Counted from the stretch's first letter, positions 16,670-25,764 are shown. The stretch is 64,000 nt of DNA from DASZTV01 sp035550655 (GCA_035550655.1 DASZOU010000031.1:1-64000); one strand, 5' to 3'. Made by a program: numbers and translations. The notes: a model not told the origin generated them from the letters alone.

Positions 16670-18454
16670 ATGCGGCACATCCTCACCGCGGTCGCGTGGC
16701 CGTATGCCAACGGCCCGCGCCACATCGGTCACGTCGCGGGTTTCGGTGTGCCCTCCGACGTCTTCAGCCGCTACCACCGGCTCGCCGGCAACAACGTGCT
16801 GATGGTCAGCGGGACGGACGAGCACGGAACGCCGATCCTCGTGCAGGCCGACCAGGAGGGCGTGACGCCGCGGGAGCTCGCGGACCGCTACAACCGGATC
16901 ATCGCCGAGGACCTGCAGCAGCTCGGGCTCACGTACGACCTGTTCACGCGGACCACGACGCGCAACCACTACGCGGTCGTGCAGGAGATGTTCAAGACGC
17001 TCCACCGCAACGGCTACATGATCGAGCGCACGACCAAGGGCGCGATCTCCCCGTCGACCGGCCGCACGCTCCCCGACCGCTACATCGAGGGCACCTGCCC
17101 GATCTGCGGGTACGACGGCGCCCGCGGCGACCAATGCGACAACTGCGGCAACCAGCTCGACGCGGATGCGCTGATCAACCCGAGGTCGCGGATCAACGGC
17201 GAGGTGCCGACGTTCGTCGAGACCGAGCACTTCTTCCTCGATCTGCCGGCGCTCGCCGACGCGCTCGGCAGCTGGCTGCAAGGTCGCACCGACTGGCGGC
17301 CGAACGTGCTGCGGTTCTCGCTGAACCTGCTCGAGGACATCAAGCCGCGGGCGATGAGCCGGGACATCGACTGGGGGGTGCCGGTTCCGCTGCCGGGGTG
17401 GGAGGACAACCCGAACAAGCGGCTCTACGTGTGGTTCGACGCCGTCATCGGCTACCTCTCGGCGTCGGTCGAGTGGGCGCGGCGCACCGGCGACGCCGAC
17501 GCGTGGCGCGCGTGGTGGTGCGATCCCGCCGCGGAGTCGTACTACTTCATGGGCAAGGACAACGTCACCTTCCACTCCCAGATCTGGCCGGCTGAGCTGC
17601 TCGGTTACGACGGAAAGGGCGCGTATGGCGGGACGCCCGGCGAGTTCGGTGAGCTGCAGCTGCCGAGCGAGGTGGTGTCGAGTGAGTTCCTCACGATGGA
17701 AGGGCGGAAGTTCTCCTCGAGCCGCTCGGTCGTCATCTACGTCCGTGACTTCCTCTCCCGCTACTCGCCGGACTCGCTGCGCTACTACCTGACCGCGGCG
17801 GGCCCGGAGTCGAACGACACCGACTTCACCTGGTCGGAGTTCGTCCGGCGCAACAACGACGAGCTCGTGGCGGCGTGGGGGAATCTGGTCAACCGGTCGC
17901 TGTCGTTCACCGCGAAGAACCTGGGCTCGCTGCCGGCGGCCGGAGAGCTGACCGACATCGACCGGGCGCTGCTCGACACCACGAGCGCGGCGTTCGCCAC
18001 GGTCGGCGCGGATCTCGAGCGGTCCCGGATGCGGGCGGCGCTGACCGAGACGATGCGCGTCGTCGCGGAGGCCAACAAGTACCTGTCCGAGCAGGCGCCG
18101 TGGAAGCTGCGCGAGTCCGAGCCGGACCGGATGGCGACGATCCTGCATGTCGCGTTGCAGGCGGTGAGCGACTGCACGACGATGCTCGCGCCGTTCCTGC
18201 CCCACACGTCGCAGCAGGTGCACGAGCTGCTCGGCCGCGACGGGGTGCTGGCGCCACAGCCGGAGCTGCGCGAGGTCGACGACCTCGACGGCGGACCGTC
18301 GTACCCCGTCCTTGCCGGTGACTACGACACTGGCGTGCGGTGGCAGCGGGACCCGCTCAAGGTCGGGAGCCCGGTGACGCCCCCGACGCCGCTGTTCGCC
18401 AAGCTCGACGTTTCGGTGGTGGATGAGGAGCTGGCCCGGATGGGCGGCGCGTGA
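16670..18454 (+). CDS. metG: Methionyl-tRNA synthetase
   Basis: 594 residues. The class I HIGH motif is in GPRHIGHVAGFG. The KMSKS equivalent is KFSSSR in MEGRKFSSSRSVVIYV, a variant remembered from Streptomyces-type enzymes. A four-cysteine zinc knuckle (CPICGYDGARGDQCDNCG) sits in the connective peptide. The anticodon-binding helices fill the last 180 residues, and no tRNA-binding EMAP-like C-terminal domain is present. It charges initiator and elongator tRNA-Met. This Cys4 form differs in my recollection from the M. tuberculosis MetS at the same syntenic position. The stop overlaps the tatD start by 4 bp. Confidence 0.95.
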   Translation: MRHILTAVAWPYANGPRHIGHVAGFGVPSDVFSRYHRLAGNNVLMVSGTDEHGTPILVQADQEGVTPRELADRYNRIIAEDLQQLGLTYDLFTRTTTRNHYAVVQEMFKTLHRNGYMIERTTKGAISPSTGRTLPDRYIEGTCPICGYDGARGDQCDNCGNQLDADALINPRSRINGEVPTFVETEHFFLDLPALADALGSWLQGRTDWRPNVLRFSLNLLEDIKPRAMSRDIDWGVPVPLPGWEDNPNKRLYVWFDAVIGYLSASVEWARRTGDADAWRAWWCDPAAESYYFMGKDNVTFHSQIWPAELLGYDGKGAYGGTPGEFGELQLPSEVVSSEFLTMEGRKFSSSRSVVIYVRDFLSRYSPDSLRYYLTAAGPESNDTDFTWSEFVRRNNDELVAAWGNLVNRSLSFTAKNLGSLPAAGELTDIDRALLDTTSAAFATVGADLERSRMRAALTETMRVVAEANKYLSEQAPWKLRESEPDRMATILHVALQAVSDCTTMLAPFLPHTSQQVHELLGRDGVLAPQPELREVDDLDGGPSYPVLAGDYDTGVRWQRDPLKVGSPVTPPTPLFAKLDVSVVDEELARMGGA

Positions 18455-19293
18455 CCGCGACGTCGGCCTCGGGACGGGACCGCACGGCCAAGCGGGAGGG
18501 CGAGCCGCCGCCGTCACCACCGCCGCTGGCGTCGCCTGCTCTGGACAGTCACTGCCATCTCGACCTGATGGACGCCGAGGTCGAGGCCGTCATGGCGGCG
18601 GCGAAGGCCGTTGGCATCGAGCGGGTGGTGCAGATCGGCATCGACGTGCCGTCGTCGCGGTGGAGCGTGGAGCTGGCCGAGTCGCGGGATGACGTGTGGG
18701 CGGCGGTTGCCGTGCACCCCAACGAGGCGCACACCGCGGACGACGCGGTGTGGGAGGAGATCGGGCGGCTCGCTGCGACGCCTCGGGTGGTCGCGGTCGG
18801 TGAGACCGGACTGGACCACTTCCGCACCGAGGAGTCGGGATGGGGCGCGCAGGAGGAGTCCTTCCGGCGGCACATCGCGATCGCGAAGCAGACCGGCAAG
18901 GCGGTGATGATCCACGACCGCGAAGCCCACGACGACGTGCTGCGAGTCCTCGCGGACGAGGGGGCGCCGGAACGGGTGATCTTCCACTGCTTCTCGGGCG
19001 ACGCCGACTTCGCCCGGCGCTGCGCGGACCGCGGCTACGTGATGTCGTTCGCGGGCAACGTCACGTTCAAGAACGCGCAGGAGCTTCGCGACGCGGTTGC
19101 CGTCGCGCCGCTCGACCTGCTGCTCGTCGAGACCGACGCGCCGTTCCTCACGCCGATGCCGCATCGCGGCGCGCCCAACTCGCCGTACCTCGTGCCGTTG
19201 ACGGTCCGGGCGATCGCCTCGGCTAAGGGTGTGACGGAGGAGGACATCGCGGCGGCCGTCACCACGACGGCAGCTCGAGTGTTCGGCTGGTGA
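18451..19293 (+). CDS. tatD: TatD-family metal-dependent DNase
   Basis: 280 residues from GTG 18451. After about 30 disordered residues the TIM-barrel begins at LDSHCHLDLMDAEVEAV, with the HxH metal site. Further ligands are the Glu in VAVGETGLDHF, His in MIHDREAHDD, His in VIFHCFSGD and Asp in LLVETDAPFLTPMPHRG. TatD enzymes are 3'-5' exonucleases or deoxyribonucleases. The gene overlaps metG at its start and rsmA at its end by 4 bp each, so the three form one translationally coupled operon. In mycobacteria rpfB sits between tatD and rsmA; here it is absent. Confidence 0.9.
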   Translation: MTATSASGRDRTAKREGEPPPSPPPLASPALDSHCHLDLMDAEVEAVMAAAKAVGIERVVQIGIDVPSSRWSVELAESRDDVWAAVAVHPNEAHTADDAVWEEIGRLAATPRVVAVGETGLDHFRTEESGWGAQEESFRRHIAIAKQTGKAVMIHDREAHDDVLRVLADEGAPERVIFHCFSGDADFARRCADRGYVMSFAGNVTFKNAQELRDAVAVAPLDLLLVETDAPFLTPMPHRGAPNSPYLVPLTVRAIASAKGVTEEDIAAAVTTTAARVFGW

Positions 19294-20135
19294 GTCTGTT
19301 CGGCCCCGCCGAAGTTCGGGCGCTCGCCGCCGACCTCGACATCCGGCCGCGCAAGTCACTCGGCCAGAACTTCGTGGTCGACGCCAACACCGTGCGCCGG
19401 ATCGCGGCGGCTGCCGACCTCACTGCTGACGACGTCGTGCTCGAGGTCGGTCCCGGGCTGGGATCGCTCACGCTGGCGATGCTGCCGCTGGCGTCATCGG
19501 TCGTGGCAGTGGAGATCGATCCGGTGCTCGCGACGGCACTGCCGGTGACCGTCGGCCGCCATGCGCCGGACGTCGCCGACCGGCTGCAGGTGGTCAACGC
19601 CGATGCGCTGCGGATCACCGAGCTGCCGCGCGAACCGACCACGCTGGTCGCCAATCTTCCGTACAACGTCGCGGTGCCCGTGGTGCTGCACCTGCTCGCC
19701 GTGTTGCCGTCGCTTCGGCGCGGGCTGGTGATGGTGCAGGCAGAGGTCGCGGACCGGCTCACCGCGACGCCGGGATCTCGCGTCTACGGCGCTCCCACCG
19801 TGAAGCTGGCGTGGTGGGCGGCCGCACGTCGCGCGGGGCCGGTGCCGCGAGCGGTGTTCTGGCCGGTGCCGAACGTCGACTCCGGGCTGGTGGCCTTCGA
19901 GCGTCGTACGCCGCCTGCGACCTCGGCATCGCGCGAGGAGGTGTTTGCCGTCGTCGACGCTGCGTTCGCACAGCGCCGCAAGATGCTCCGGGCGGCGCTG
20001 CGTGGCTGGGCCGGCTCGCCGGCGGCAGCGGAGGCCGCGCTGGTCGCGGCCGGGGTCGACCCGGCGCAGCGGGGGGAGCAGCTCGACGTTGCCGCATTCG
20101 CCCGGATCGCGGCAGCGTTGCCCCGCAGCGGTTAG
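19290..20135 (+). CDS. rsmA: 16S rRNA m6(2)A1518/A1519 dimethyltransferase RsmA (KsgA)
   Basis: 281 residues from GTG 19290. Rossmann-fold methyltransferase: RPRKSLGQNFVVDANTVRRI, the SAM-binding LEVGPGLGSLT, the acidic VVAVEIDP, and the catalytic NLPY motif in LVANLPYNVAVPVV. The C-terminal helical region has FWPVPNVDSGLV and FAQRRKMLRAALRGW, typical of KsgA. It dimethylates two adjacent adenines in helix 45 of 16S rRNA late in 30S assembly. It is followed immediately by ispE, a conserved actinobacterial pairing. Confidence 0.95.
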   Translation: MSLFGPAEVRALAADLDIRPRKSLGQNFVVDANTVRRIAAAADLTADDVVLEVGPGLGSLTLAMLPLASSVVAVEIDPVLATALPVTVGRHAPDVADRLQVVNADALRITELPREPTTLVANLPYNVAVPVVLHLLAVLPSLRRGLVMVQAEVADRLTATPGSRVYGAPTVKLAWWAAARRAGPVPRAVFWPVPNVDSGLVAFERRTPPATSASREEVFAVVDAAFAQRRKMLRAALRGWAGSPAAAEAALVAAGVDPAQRGEQLDVAAFARIAAALPRSG

Positions 20136-21074
20136 GTGGCCTTGCCTACGATCGGTCGGGTGGCTGCGCAAAGCGTGACCGTGCGGGTCCCCGCGAAGGT
20201 GAACCTTCACCTCGGCGTCGGGCCGCGACGCGGTGACGGCAAGCACGAGCTGCACACGATCTACCACGCGGTCAGCCTGTTCGACCTGGTGACGGTGGAG
20301 CGGGTCGAGCGCAAGGGCGTCGGCGTGACCGTCGACATCGACGGCGAGCACGTCGACGGCGTGCCGCTGACGGATGACAACCTCGCGGTCCAGGCGGTGC
20401 GCGCCGTGGCGGCCGTGGCCGGCGTCGAGCCCGCGGCGCACATCACCTTGCGCAAGGACATCCCGGTCGGCGGGGGGCTTGCCGGGGGCAGCGCGGACGC
20501 GGCTGCGGCGCTGGTGGCGGCGGACGCGCTGTGGGGCGCGAGCCTGTCGCAACGCGAGCTGGACCGGCTCGCGTCCGGTCTCGGCAGCGATGTGGCCTTC
20601 CTGCTGCACGGCGGAACCGCGCTGGGAACCGGTCACGGCGAGATCGTGTCGCCGGTGCTGAGCCGCGGTGAATGGCACTGGGTGCTTGCGGTCGCCGAGA
20701 CCGGGCTGTCGACGCCAACGGTCTACGCCGAGCTGGATCGCCAACGCGGTGCGGAGGAGCCCGACGAGCCGTCGGTCGCCGATGGCGTGCTCGCCGCGCT
20801 GCGTGCAGGTGACCCGGTCGCGCTCGGCATGGCCATGCGCAACGACCTGCAGGCGCCGGCGCTGCAGCTTCGGCCTAACCTCGCTCGGGTGCTTGACGCC
20901 GGACGCGAGCTCGGCGCTGCCGGCGGCATCGTGTCGGGGTCAGGGCCGACGGTGGCGCTGCTCGCACGAACGCCTGGCGACGCCGTACGGATCGCCTCGG
21001 CGCTGGCCGGCTACGACGTGTGCCGGACGGTACGCCGCGCCACGGGCCCGGCCCCCGGTGCCCGCATCATCTAG
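20136..21074 (+). CDS. ispE: 4-diphosphocytidyl-2-C-methyl-D-erythritol kinase IspE
   Basis: 312 residues from GTG 20136, directly after the rsmA stop; GTG 20160 is an alternative. GHMP kinase motifs: VRVPAKVNLHLGVGPRRGDG at the N-terminus, the ATP-binding glycine loop PVGGGLAGGSADAAAAL, and GGIVSGSGPTVALLA near the C-terminus. It phosphorylates the 2-hydroxyl of CDP-methylerythritol in the MEP pathway for IPP and DMAPP. The presence of this step indicates MEP-route isoprenoids in the host. Confidence 0.94.
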   Translation: MALPTIGRVAAQSVTVRVPAKVNLHLGVGPRRGDGKHELHTIYHAVSLFDLVTVERVERKGVGVTVDIDGEHVDGVPLTDDNLAVQAVRAVAAVAGVEPAAHITLRKDIPVGGGLAGGSADAAAALVAADALWGASLSQRELDRLASGLGSDVAFLLHGGTALGTGHGEIVSPVLSRGEWHWVLAVAETGLSTPTVYAELDRQRGAEEPDEPSVADGVLAALRAGDPVALGMAMRNDLQAPALQLRPNLARVLDAGRELGAAGGIVSGSGPTVALLARTPGDAVRIASALAGYDVCRTVRRATGPAPGARII

Positions 21075-21087
21075 GCCCGGGCTCCGC

Positions 21088-21144
21088 CGAACTTGCATTT
21101 AAGTGGCGTTTGTCGCGCGGAAACGGTCGATTTCCGCAAGTTCG
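21088..21144. terminator. Inverted repeats between convergent ispE and desaturase genes
   Basis: An inner 7-bp stem (21117-21123/21131-21137, 7-base loop) sits inside a wider 9-bp repeat (21088-21096/21136-21144). The two partly exclude each other. Position between convergent stops suggests bidirectional termination; no long T tract is present. Confidence 0.45.
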
Positions 21145-21150
21145 CGAAGG

Positions 21151-22110
21151 CTAGGCGAGCTTGGCCTGGATGCGTTCCGGCGACGGCCAGCGCACGTCGT
21201 ACGCGAGGTGCAGCTTTTCCAACGTCCAGATGATCCGGCCGGTCGAGTCGAGCTGACCGCGGAGCACGCCGTGACGAGCGGCGGTCGGGTCGGCGTGGTG
21301 CAGGTTGTGCCAGGACTCACCCATCGACGGGATCGCCAGCCACCACACGTTGCCGGCCCGGTCGCGGCTGGAGAACGGCCGCTTGCCGACCGCGTGACAG
21401 ATCGAGTTGATCGACCAGGTCACGTGGTGCAGCAGCGCGACCCGGACCAGGCTGGCCCAGAAGAACGCCGTGACGGCGCCCTGCCAGGCGAAGCCGGACC
21501 AGAGGTAGCCGACGAGCGGCGGCGTCAGCAGGCTGACGGCGGACAGCCACGGGAACGCCTTGGAGATCCGCACGATCGCGCGATCGGCGAGCAGGTCAGG
21601 AGCGAAGCGCTCGTGGTTGGTCTGCTCGATGTCGAACATCCACCCGATGTGGGCATGCCACAGACCCTTCACCAGCGAGCGCAGGTTCTCGCCGTACTTC
21701 CACGGTGAGTGCGGGTCGCCTTCCTTGTCGCTGTACGCGTGGTGACGACGGTGGTCGGCGACCCAGCGGATGACCGGGCCTTCGATCGCGAGGCTGCCGG
21801 CGACGGCGAGTGCGACGCGGAGCACCTTCTTGGCTTTGAACGCGCCATGCGTGAAGTAGCGGTGGAACCCGACCGTGATGCCGTGACCGGAGATCGCGTA
21901 CATGACCAGCGCGATCACGATGTCGTGCCAGCCGAGGCCCCAGCCCCAGGCGACCGGGACGGCCGCAACAACGGCGAGCAGCGGCACCAGGATGACGACC
22001 AGCAGGATGACCTGCTCGGCGCGGGCAGCGGCCTTGCTGCGCGCCAGACCGGTCTCCGGGAGCGCGCTGCGTGGTGCCGTTTGCGTCGGGGGGTTGATCG
22101 TCTGTGTCAT
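21151..22110 (-). CDS. Membrane acyl-CoA/acyl-lipid delta-9-type fatty acid desaturase
   Basis: 319 residues from ATG 22108-22110 (MTQTINPP); a longer in-frame form is less likely. Three histidine boxes bind the di-iron centre: HRYFTH in GFHRYFTHGAF, HRRHH in VADHRRHHAYSD, and HNLHH in GESWHNLHHADP. Four hydrophobic segments surround them. The final SPERIQAKLA is typical of the actinobacterial stearoyl-CoA desaturase group. It should insert a cis double bond into saturated C16/C18 chains using O2 and an external electron donor. It is divergent from the HTH gene at 22202, about 90 bp away. Confidence 0.9.
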   Translation of the reverse strand: MTQTINPPTQTAPRSALPETGLARSKAAARAEQVILLVVILVPLLAVVAAVPVAWGWGLGWHDIVIALVMYAISGHGITVGFHRYFTHGAFKAKKVLRVALAVAGSLAIEGPVIRWVADHRRHHAYSDKEGDPHSPWKYGENLRSLVKGLWHAHIGWMFDIEQTNHERFAPDLLADRAIVRISKAFPWLSAVSLLTPPLVGYLWSGFAWQGAVTAFFWASLVRVALLHHVTWSINSICHAVGKRPFSSRDRAGNVWWLAIPSMGESWHNLHHADPTAARHGVLRGQLDSTGRIIWTLEKLHLAYDVRWPSPERIQAKLA

Positions 22111-22201
22111 TGCGACCTGTCTGCTCGGCGGGCTCCATCGTCGCATGTGCCCTGTGGATGAAGATCCCGAACCGTCATACCCGCCAGTAACCCTCAGCGC
22201 C

Positions 22202-23065
22202 ATGCGTGATCTTGAAAGAATCAGGCGAACTCTTGGTGACCCTCACCTGATCGGCCAGGCTCGGCTGCTTCGAAGGCAAGGCAAGACGTACAACGAGATT
22301 CGTATCGCACTGCGGGAGCCGATCATTGACGACCGCTTGCAACTTTGGATGCGGGGAATCCCTCGACCGCCCGAGACGAACCGGAGCGGTTTGTCCAAGC
22401 CGGAGCTTCGGCGCAAGGTCCGCCAGCTTCGTGCTGAGGGCCTGACGATCGGCGAGATAGCGGAGATCACCGGCGCGGCTCAGGGCTCGATCAGTCTTTG
22501 GATGCGCGACATTCGTGTGCCGGCCCGCGTTGAGCAACGCCGGCAAGCGCACCTTCAGGAGCTTCGCGGCCGAGGTGCGAAGGCGCTGCACGACGCCGCG
22601 ATCGAACGAAGCGCCGCCCGGGTCATGTCAGCGCAGGCCGCGGTTGGTGTGCTGAGCGAGCGGGAGCTGATGCTTGTCGGCGCGGCGCTGTACTGGGCCG
22701 AAGGAACGAAGGAGAAGCCTTGGCGCCGCAACGGTCGCGTCATCCTGATCAACAGCGATGCAAGTGTCTTAGCGGTATTCCTTGCCTGGCTTGACCTGAT
22801 GGGCGTGCCGGAAAGGGACCGGCGCTACCGCTTGAACATTCACGAGACGGCCAGTGTTGACGTGCACGAACGATGGTGGGCGAATGAGCTGGGGCTGGTT
22901 GACGTGACTTTTCAGCGAGCAACACTCAAGCGCCACAATCCCAAGACGGTGCGGCGCAACGTAGGCGACGGTTACCACGGCTGTTTAGTCATTTCGGTGA
23001 ACAAGTCGCGTGTGCTTTACGACTCGATCGTCGGCTGGTGGAGCGGCATCGCGCGGAGCGTCTGA
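22202..23065 (+). CDS. HTH-containing, possibly LAGLIDADG-like endonuclease (foreign gene)
   Basis: 287 residues from ATG 22202. The first 110 residues hold two helix-turn-helix-like segments (ARLLRRQGKTYNEIRIAL and LRAEGLTIGEIAEITGAAQG). The C-terminal half has VGAALYWAEGTKEK, INSDASVLAVFLAWLDLMG and SRVLYDSIVGWW. This is a pattern of actinobacterial hypothetical proteins, which I suspect adopts a LAGLIDADG-like homing-endonuclease fold. Two rare TTA leucine codons (22769-22771, 22985-22987) and less GC-rich codons set it apart from its neighbours. It ends 45 bp before tRNA-Gln. The function call is inference. Confidence 0.45.
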   Translation: MRDLERIRRTLGDPHLIGQARLLRRQGKTYNEIRIALREPIIDDRLQLWMRGIPRPPETNRSGLSKPELRRKVRQLRAEGLTIGEIAEITGAAQGSISLWMRDIRVPARVEQRRQAHLQELRGRGAKALHDAAIERSAARVMSAQAAVGVLSERELMLVGAALYWAEGTKEKPWRRNGRVILINSDASVLAVFLAWLDLMGVPERDRRYRLNIHETASVDVHERWWANELGLVDVTFQRATLKRHNPKTVRRNVGDGYHGCLVISVNKSRVLYDSIVGWWSGIARSV

Positions 23066-23110
23066 CGTGCCGTCCCGAGGTCGGCGAGCCTTAGGCTGAG
23101 GTCGTTCCGA

Positions 23111-23183
23111 TCCCGGATCGTCCAACCAGGCAGGACGCGAGAATTTGGATCTCGTTATCAAGGTTCGAATCCTTGTCCGGGAG
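23111..23183 (+). tRNA. tRNA-Gln (anticodon TTG)
   Basis: A 7-bp acceptor stem pairs 23111-23117 with 23176-23182, with discriminator G at 23183. The anticodon stem 23138-23142/23150-23154 encloses loop attttgga-type bases with anticodon TTG at 23145-23147. The T arm is ggttcgaatcc. CCA is not encoded. A TAGGCT element at 23092-23097 is a plausible -10. Location just upstream of glmU is common in actinobacteria. Confidence 0.93.
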
Positions 23184-23218
23184 CAAAGGTTCTGAAGCAG
23201 AACTAAGAGGGAGACCAA

Positions 23219-24697
23219 GTGAGCGACCACGCGCCTGTTGCTGTGGTTGTTCTGGCGGCCGGCGAGGGCAAGCGGATGAAGTCCGAGCTCGCCAAGGTCT
23301 TGCACGCGATCTGCGGCCGGAGCCTGCTGGGCCATGTCCTTGCCGCGACGGAGCCGCTCGGCGCGGCTCACACGGTCGTCGTGGTCGGTCACCTGCGTGA
23401 CCAGATCACTCACCACCTCGCCGAGATCGGCTCGACCGCCACGGCCGTCGTGCAGGAGGAGCAGCTCGGCACCGGGCACGCGGTCCGCACGGCGCTCAAG
23501 GCAGCGCACGTTCCCGGCGAGGGCACCGTCGTCGTCGTACCGGGCGACGCGCCGCTGATCACGACCGAGTCGTTGCAGGCCATGCTCGCCGAACACGCGA
23601 AAAGTGCGGCGGCGGCGACGCTGCTGACCAGCGAGGTGGCCGACCCCCACGGCTACGGCCGCGTCGTCAGGGCATCCGACGGCCGGGTGCACGCGATCGT
23701 CGAGGAACGCGACGCCGATGCGGCGACGCGCGCGATCCACGAGGTGGGCACCAGCGTCTACGCCTTCGACGGTGCGAAGCTGCGCGCGGCGCTGGCGCGC
23801 GTCACGACCGACAACGCCCAAGGCGAGGAGTACCTCACCGACGTCATCGGGCTGCTCGTCGCCGACGGCGAGGTCGTCGCGGCGGTTGCTGCCTCGGAGA
23901 CGGAGACGCTCGGCGTCAACGACCGGGTCCAGCTCGCAACGGCGCGCCGCGCGATGCGCGACCGCATCGTGACGCACTGGATGCGCGAGGGGGTGACGAT
24001 CATCGACCCGCAGACCACCTGGATGGGGGTGCGCGTCACGATCGAGCCCGACGCCGTCATCCACCAGAACACCCAGCTGCACGGCGCGACGCACATCGAG
24101 TCACACGCCGAGGTCGGGCCGGACTGCACGCTGCGGGACACCAAGGTGGGGCGCGGCGCGAAGGTCGTGAAGTCGCACTGCCAGCGGGCGGAGATTGGCC
24201 CTGACGCGGACGTGGGGCCGTTCTCCTTCCTGCGCGCGGGTACCAAGGTCGGCGCGCGGGGGAAGGTCGGCGCGTTCGTCGAGACGAAGGCCGCGGTCAT
24301 CGGCGACGACAGCAAGGTGCCGCACCTCGCGTACGTCGGCGACGCCGAGATCGGTGAGCGCTCCAACATCGGCGCCGCCACGATCTTCGTGAACTACGAC
24401 GGCGTGGACAAGCACCGCACGGTCGTCGGCGATGACGTCCGGATCGGCTCGGACACGATGCTCGTCGCTCCGGTGACGATCGGCGACGGCGCGTACACCG
24501 CGGCGGGCTCGGTCATCAGCGAGGACGTTCCGCCCGGCGCGCTCGGGATCGCCCGCGGCACCCAGCGCAACGTCGAAGGGTGGGTGGAGAAGCGGCGGCC
24601 GGACTCACCGGCGGCCAAGGCCGCACGGCGGGCACGTGAACAGGCGACAATGGATCCGACTTCCCCGGTCGACGATGAGGAAGCGGGCGACAAGTGA
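23219..24697 (+). CDS. glmU: Bifunctional N-acetylglucosamine-1-phosphate uridyltransferase / glucosamine-1-phosphate acetyltransferase
   Basis: 492 residues from GTG 23219, preceded by GAGGGAGA. The N-terminal pyrophosphorylase domain starts VVVLAAGEGKRMKSELAKVL and contains the UDP-GlcNAc-binding EEQLGTGHAV. From about residue 260 a left-handed beta-helix of hexapeptide repeats holds the acetyltransferase site (VGAFVETK, HLAYVGDAEIG, NIGAATIFVNYDG). The acidic tail after about 465 is disordered. It makes UDP-GlcNAc for peptidoglycan and mycothiol. It overlaps prs by 4 bp, a conserved pair. Confidence 0.96.
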   Translation: MSDHAPVAVVVLAAGEGKRMKSELAKVLHAICGRSLLGHVLAATEPLGAAHTVVVVGHLRDQITHHLAEIGSTATAVVQEEQLGTGHAVRTALKAAHVPGEGTVVVVPGDAPLITTESLQAMLAEHAKSAAAATLLTSEVADPHGYGRVVRASDGRVHAIVEERDADAATRAIHEVGTSVYAFDGAKLRAALARVTTDNAQGEEYLTDVIGLLVADGEVVAAVAASETETLGVNDRVQLATARRAMRDRIVTHWMREGVTIIDPQTTWMGVRVTIEPDAVIHQNTQLHGATHIESHAEVGPDCTLRDTKVGRGAKVVKSHCQRAEIGPDADVGPFSFLRAGTKVGARGKVGAFVETKAAVIGDDSKVPHLAYVGDAEIGERSNIGAATIFVNYDGVDKHRTVVGDDVRIGSDTMLVAPVTIGDGAYTAAGSVISEDVPPGALGIARGTQRNVEGWVEKRRPDSPAAKAARRAREQATMDPTSPVDDEEAGDK

Positions 24698-25671
24698 CCG
24701 GCATCAAGACCCAGGGCGAGAAGACACTGCTGCTCTTCTCGGGCCGCGCCCATCCCGCGCTCGCCGAGGAGGTCGCCGAGAACATCGGGATCGGGGTCAG
24801 CCCGACCCAGATCCGCGAGTTCGCGAACGGCGAGATCTACGCGCGCCCGGAGGAGTCGGTCCGCGGCTGCGATGCGTTCGTGATCCAGTCCTACGGCCCG
24901 CCGATCAACAAATGGATCATGGAGGCGCTGATCATGGTGGACGCGCTCAAGCGCGCCTCCGCCAAGCGGATCACCGTGGTCATGCCCTTCTACCCGTACG
25001 CCCGGCAGGACAAGAAGCACCTCGGCCGTGAGCCCATCTCGGCTCGGCTGATCGCTGACCTGTTCAAGACCGCCGGCGCGGACCGGCTGATGTCGGTTGA
25101 CCTGCACACCGCCCAGATCCAGGGGTTCTTCGACGGTCCCGTCGACCACCTCTTCGCGCTGCCGCTGCTGGCCGACTACGTCGCCGACAAGTACGGCAGC
25201 GACTTCACCGTCGTCTCCCCGGACACCGGCCGGGTGCGGATGGCGGAGCGCTGGGCGGACCGGCTCGGCGGTGCCGACGTGGCCTTCGTCCACAAGACGC
25301 GCGACGTGAAGGTCGCGAACGAGGTGGTCGCCCACCGGGTCGTCGGTGACGTCGACGGCCGCCGGTGCCTGCTGATCGACGACATGATCGCCACCGGCGG
25401 GACCATCACCAAGGCGGCGGACATCCTGCTCGACTCCGGCGCGATCGATGTCGTCGTGGCCGCAACTCACGGCGAGTTCTCCGAGCCGGCGATCGACCGG
25501 CTCAAGAACAGCCGGATCTCCGAGGTCGTGGTCACCAACACGCTTCCGCTCACCGATGAGCACCACTTCGACCGGCTCACCGTCCTGTCGATCGCCCCGC
25601 TGATCGCCCGGGCGATCCGGGAGGTCTTCGAGGACGGCTCGGTGACCTCGCTGTTCGACGGGAACGCCTAG
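24694..25671 (+). CDS. prs: Ribose-phosphate pyrophosphokinase (PRPP synthetase)
   Basis: 325 residues from GTG 24694. Class I PRPP synthetase signatures: GVSPTQIREFANGEIYARPEE, the ATP-binding VVMPFYPYARQDKKHLGREP, SVDLHTAQIQGFFDGPVDHL and the PRPP-binding LLIDDMIATGGTITKAA. It transfers pyrophosphate from ATP to ribose-5-phosphate, feeding purines, pyrimidines, His, Trp and NAD. It is coupled to glmU by a 4-bp overlap and followed by rplY after 93 bp. Confidence 0.96.
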   Translation: MTGIKTQGEKTLLLFSGRAHPALAEEVAENIGIGVSPTQIREFANGEIYARPEESVRGCDAFVIQSYGPPINKWIMEALIMVDALKRASAKRITVVMPFYPYARQDKKHLGREPISARLIADLFKTAGADRLMSVDLHTAQIQGFFDGPVDHLFALPLLADYVADKYGSDFTVVSPDTGRVRMAERWADRLGGADVAFVHKTRDVKVANEVVAHRVVGDVDGRRCLLIDDMIATGGTITKAADILLDSGAIDVVVAATHGEFSEPAIDRLKNSRISEVVVTNTLPLTDEHHFDRLTVLSIAPLIARAIREVFEDGSVTSLFDGNA

Positions 25672-25705
25672 CCCCGCTGATTTCGCGGAATTTCTTGGGT
25701 TCGCC

Positions 25706-25762
25706 TAGACTCGTTCGCGCTTACCGCGCTGATCATCAGCGTCGCTGATCAAGGAGTCCTAG
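25706..25762 (+). promoter_or_regulatory. Possible rplY promoter and ribosome binding site
   Basis: TAGACT at 25706-25711 resembles an actinobacterial -10. A repeated gctgatca motif (25730 and 25745) lies in the predicted leader, and AAGGAGTCC at 25751-25759 is the ribosome binding site deciding GTG 25765. No good -35 is seen. Confidence 0.35.
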
Positions 25763-25764
25763 CT

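Noticed and set aside
16562..18520. 652-codon open frame antisense to metG
   Set aside because: Overlaps a complete methionyl-tRNA synthetase and has the composition of a mirror-frame artefact.
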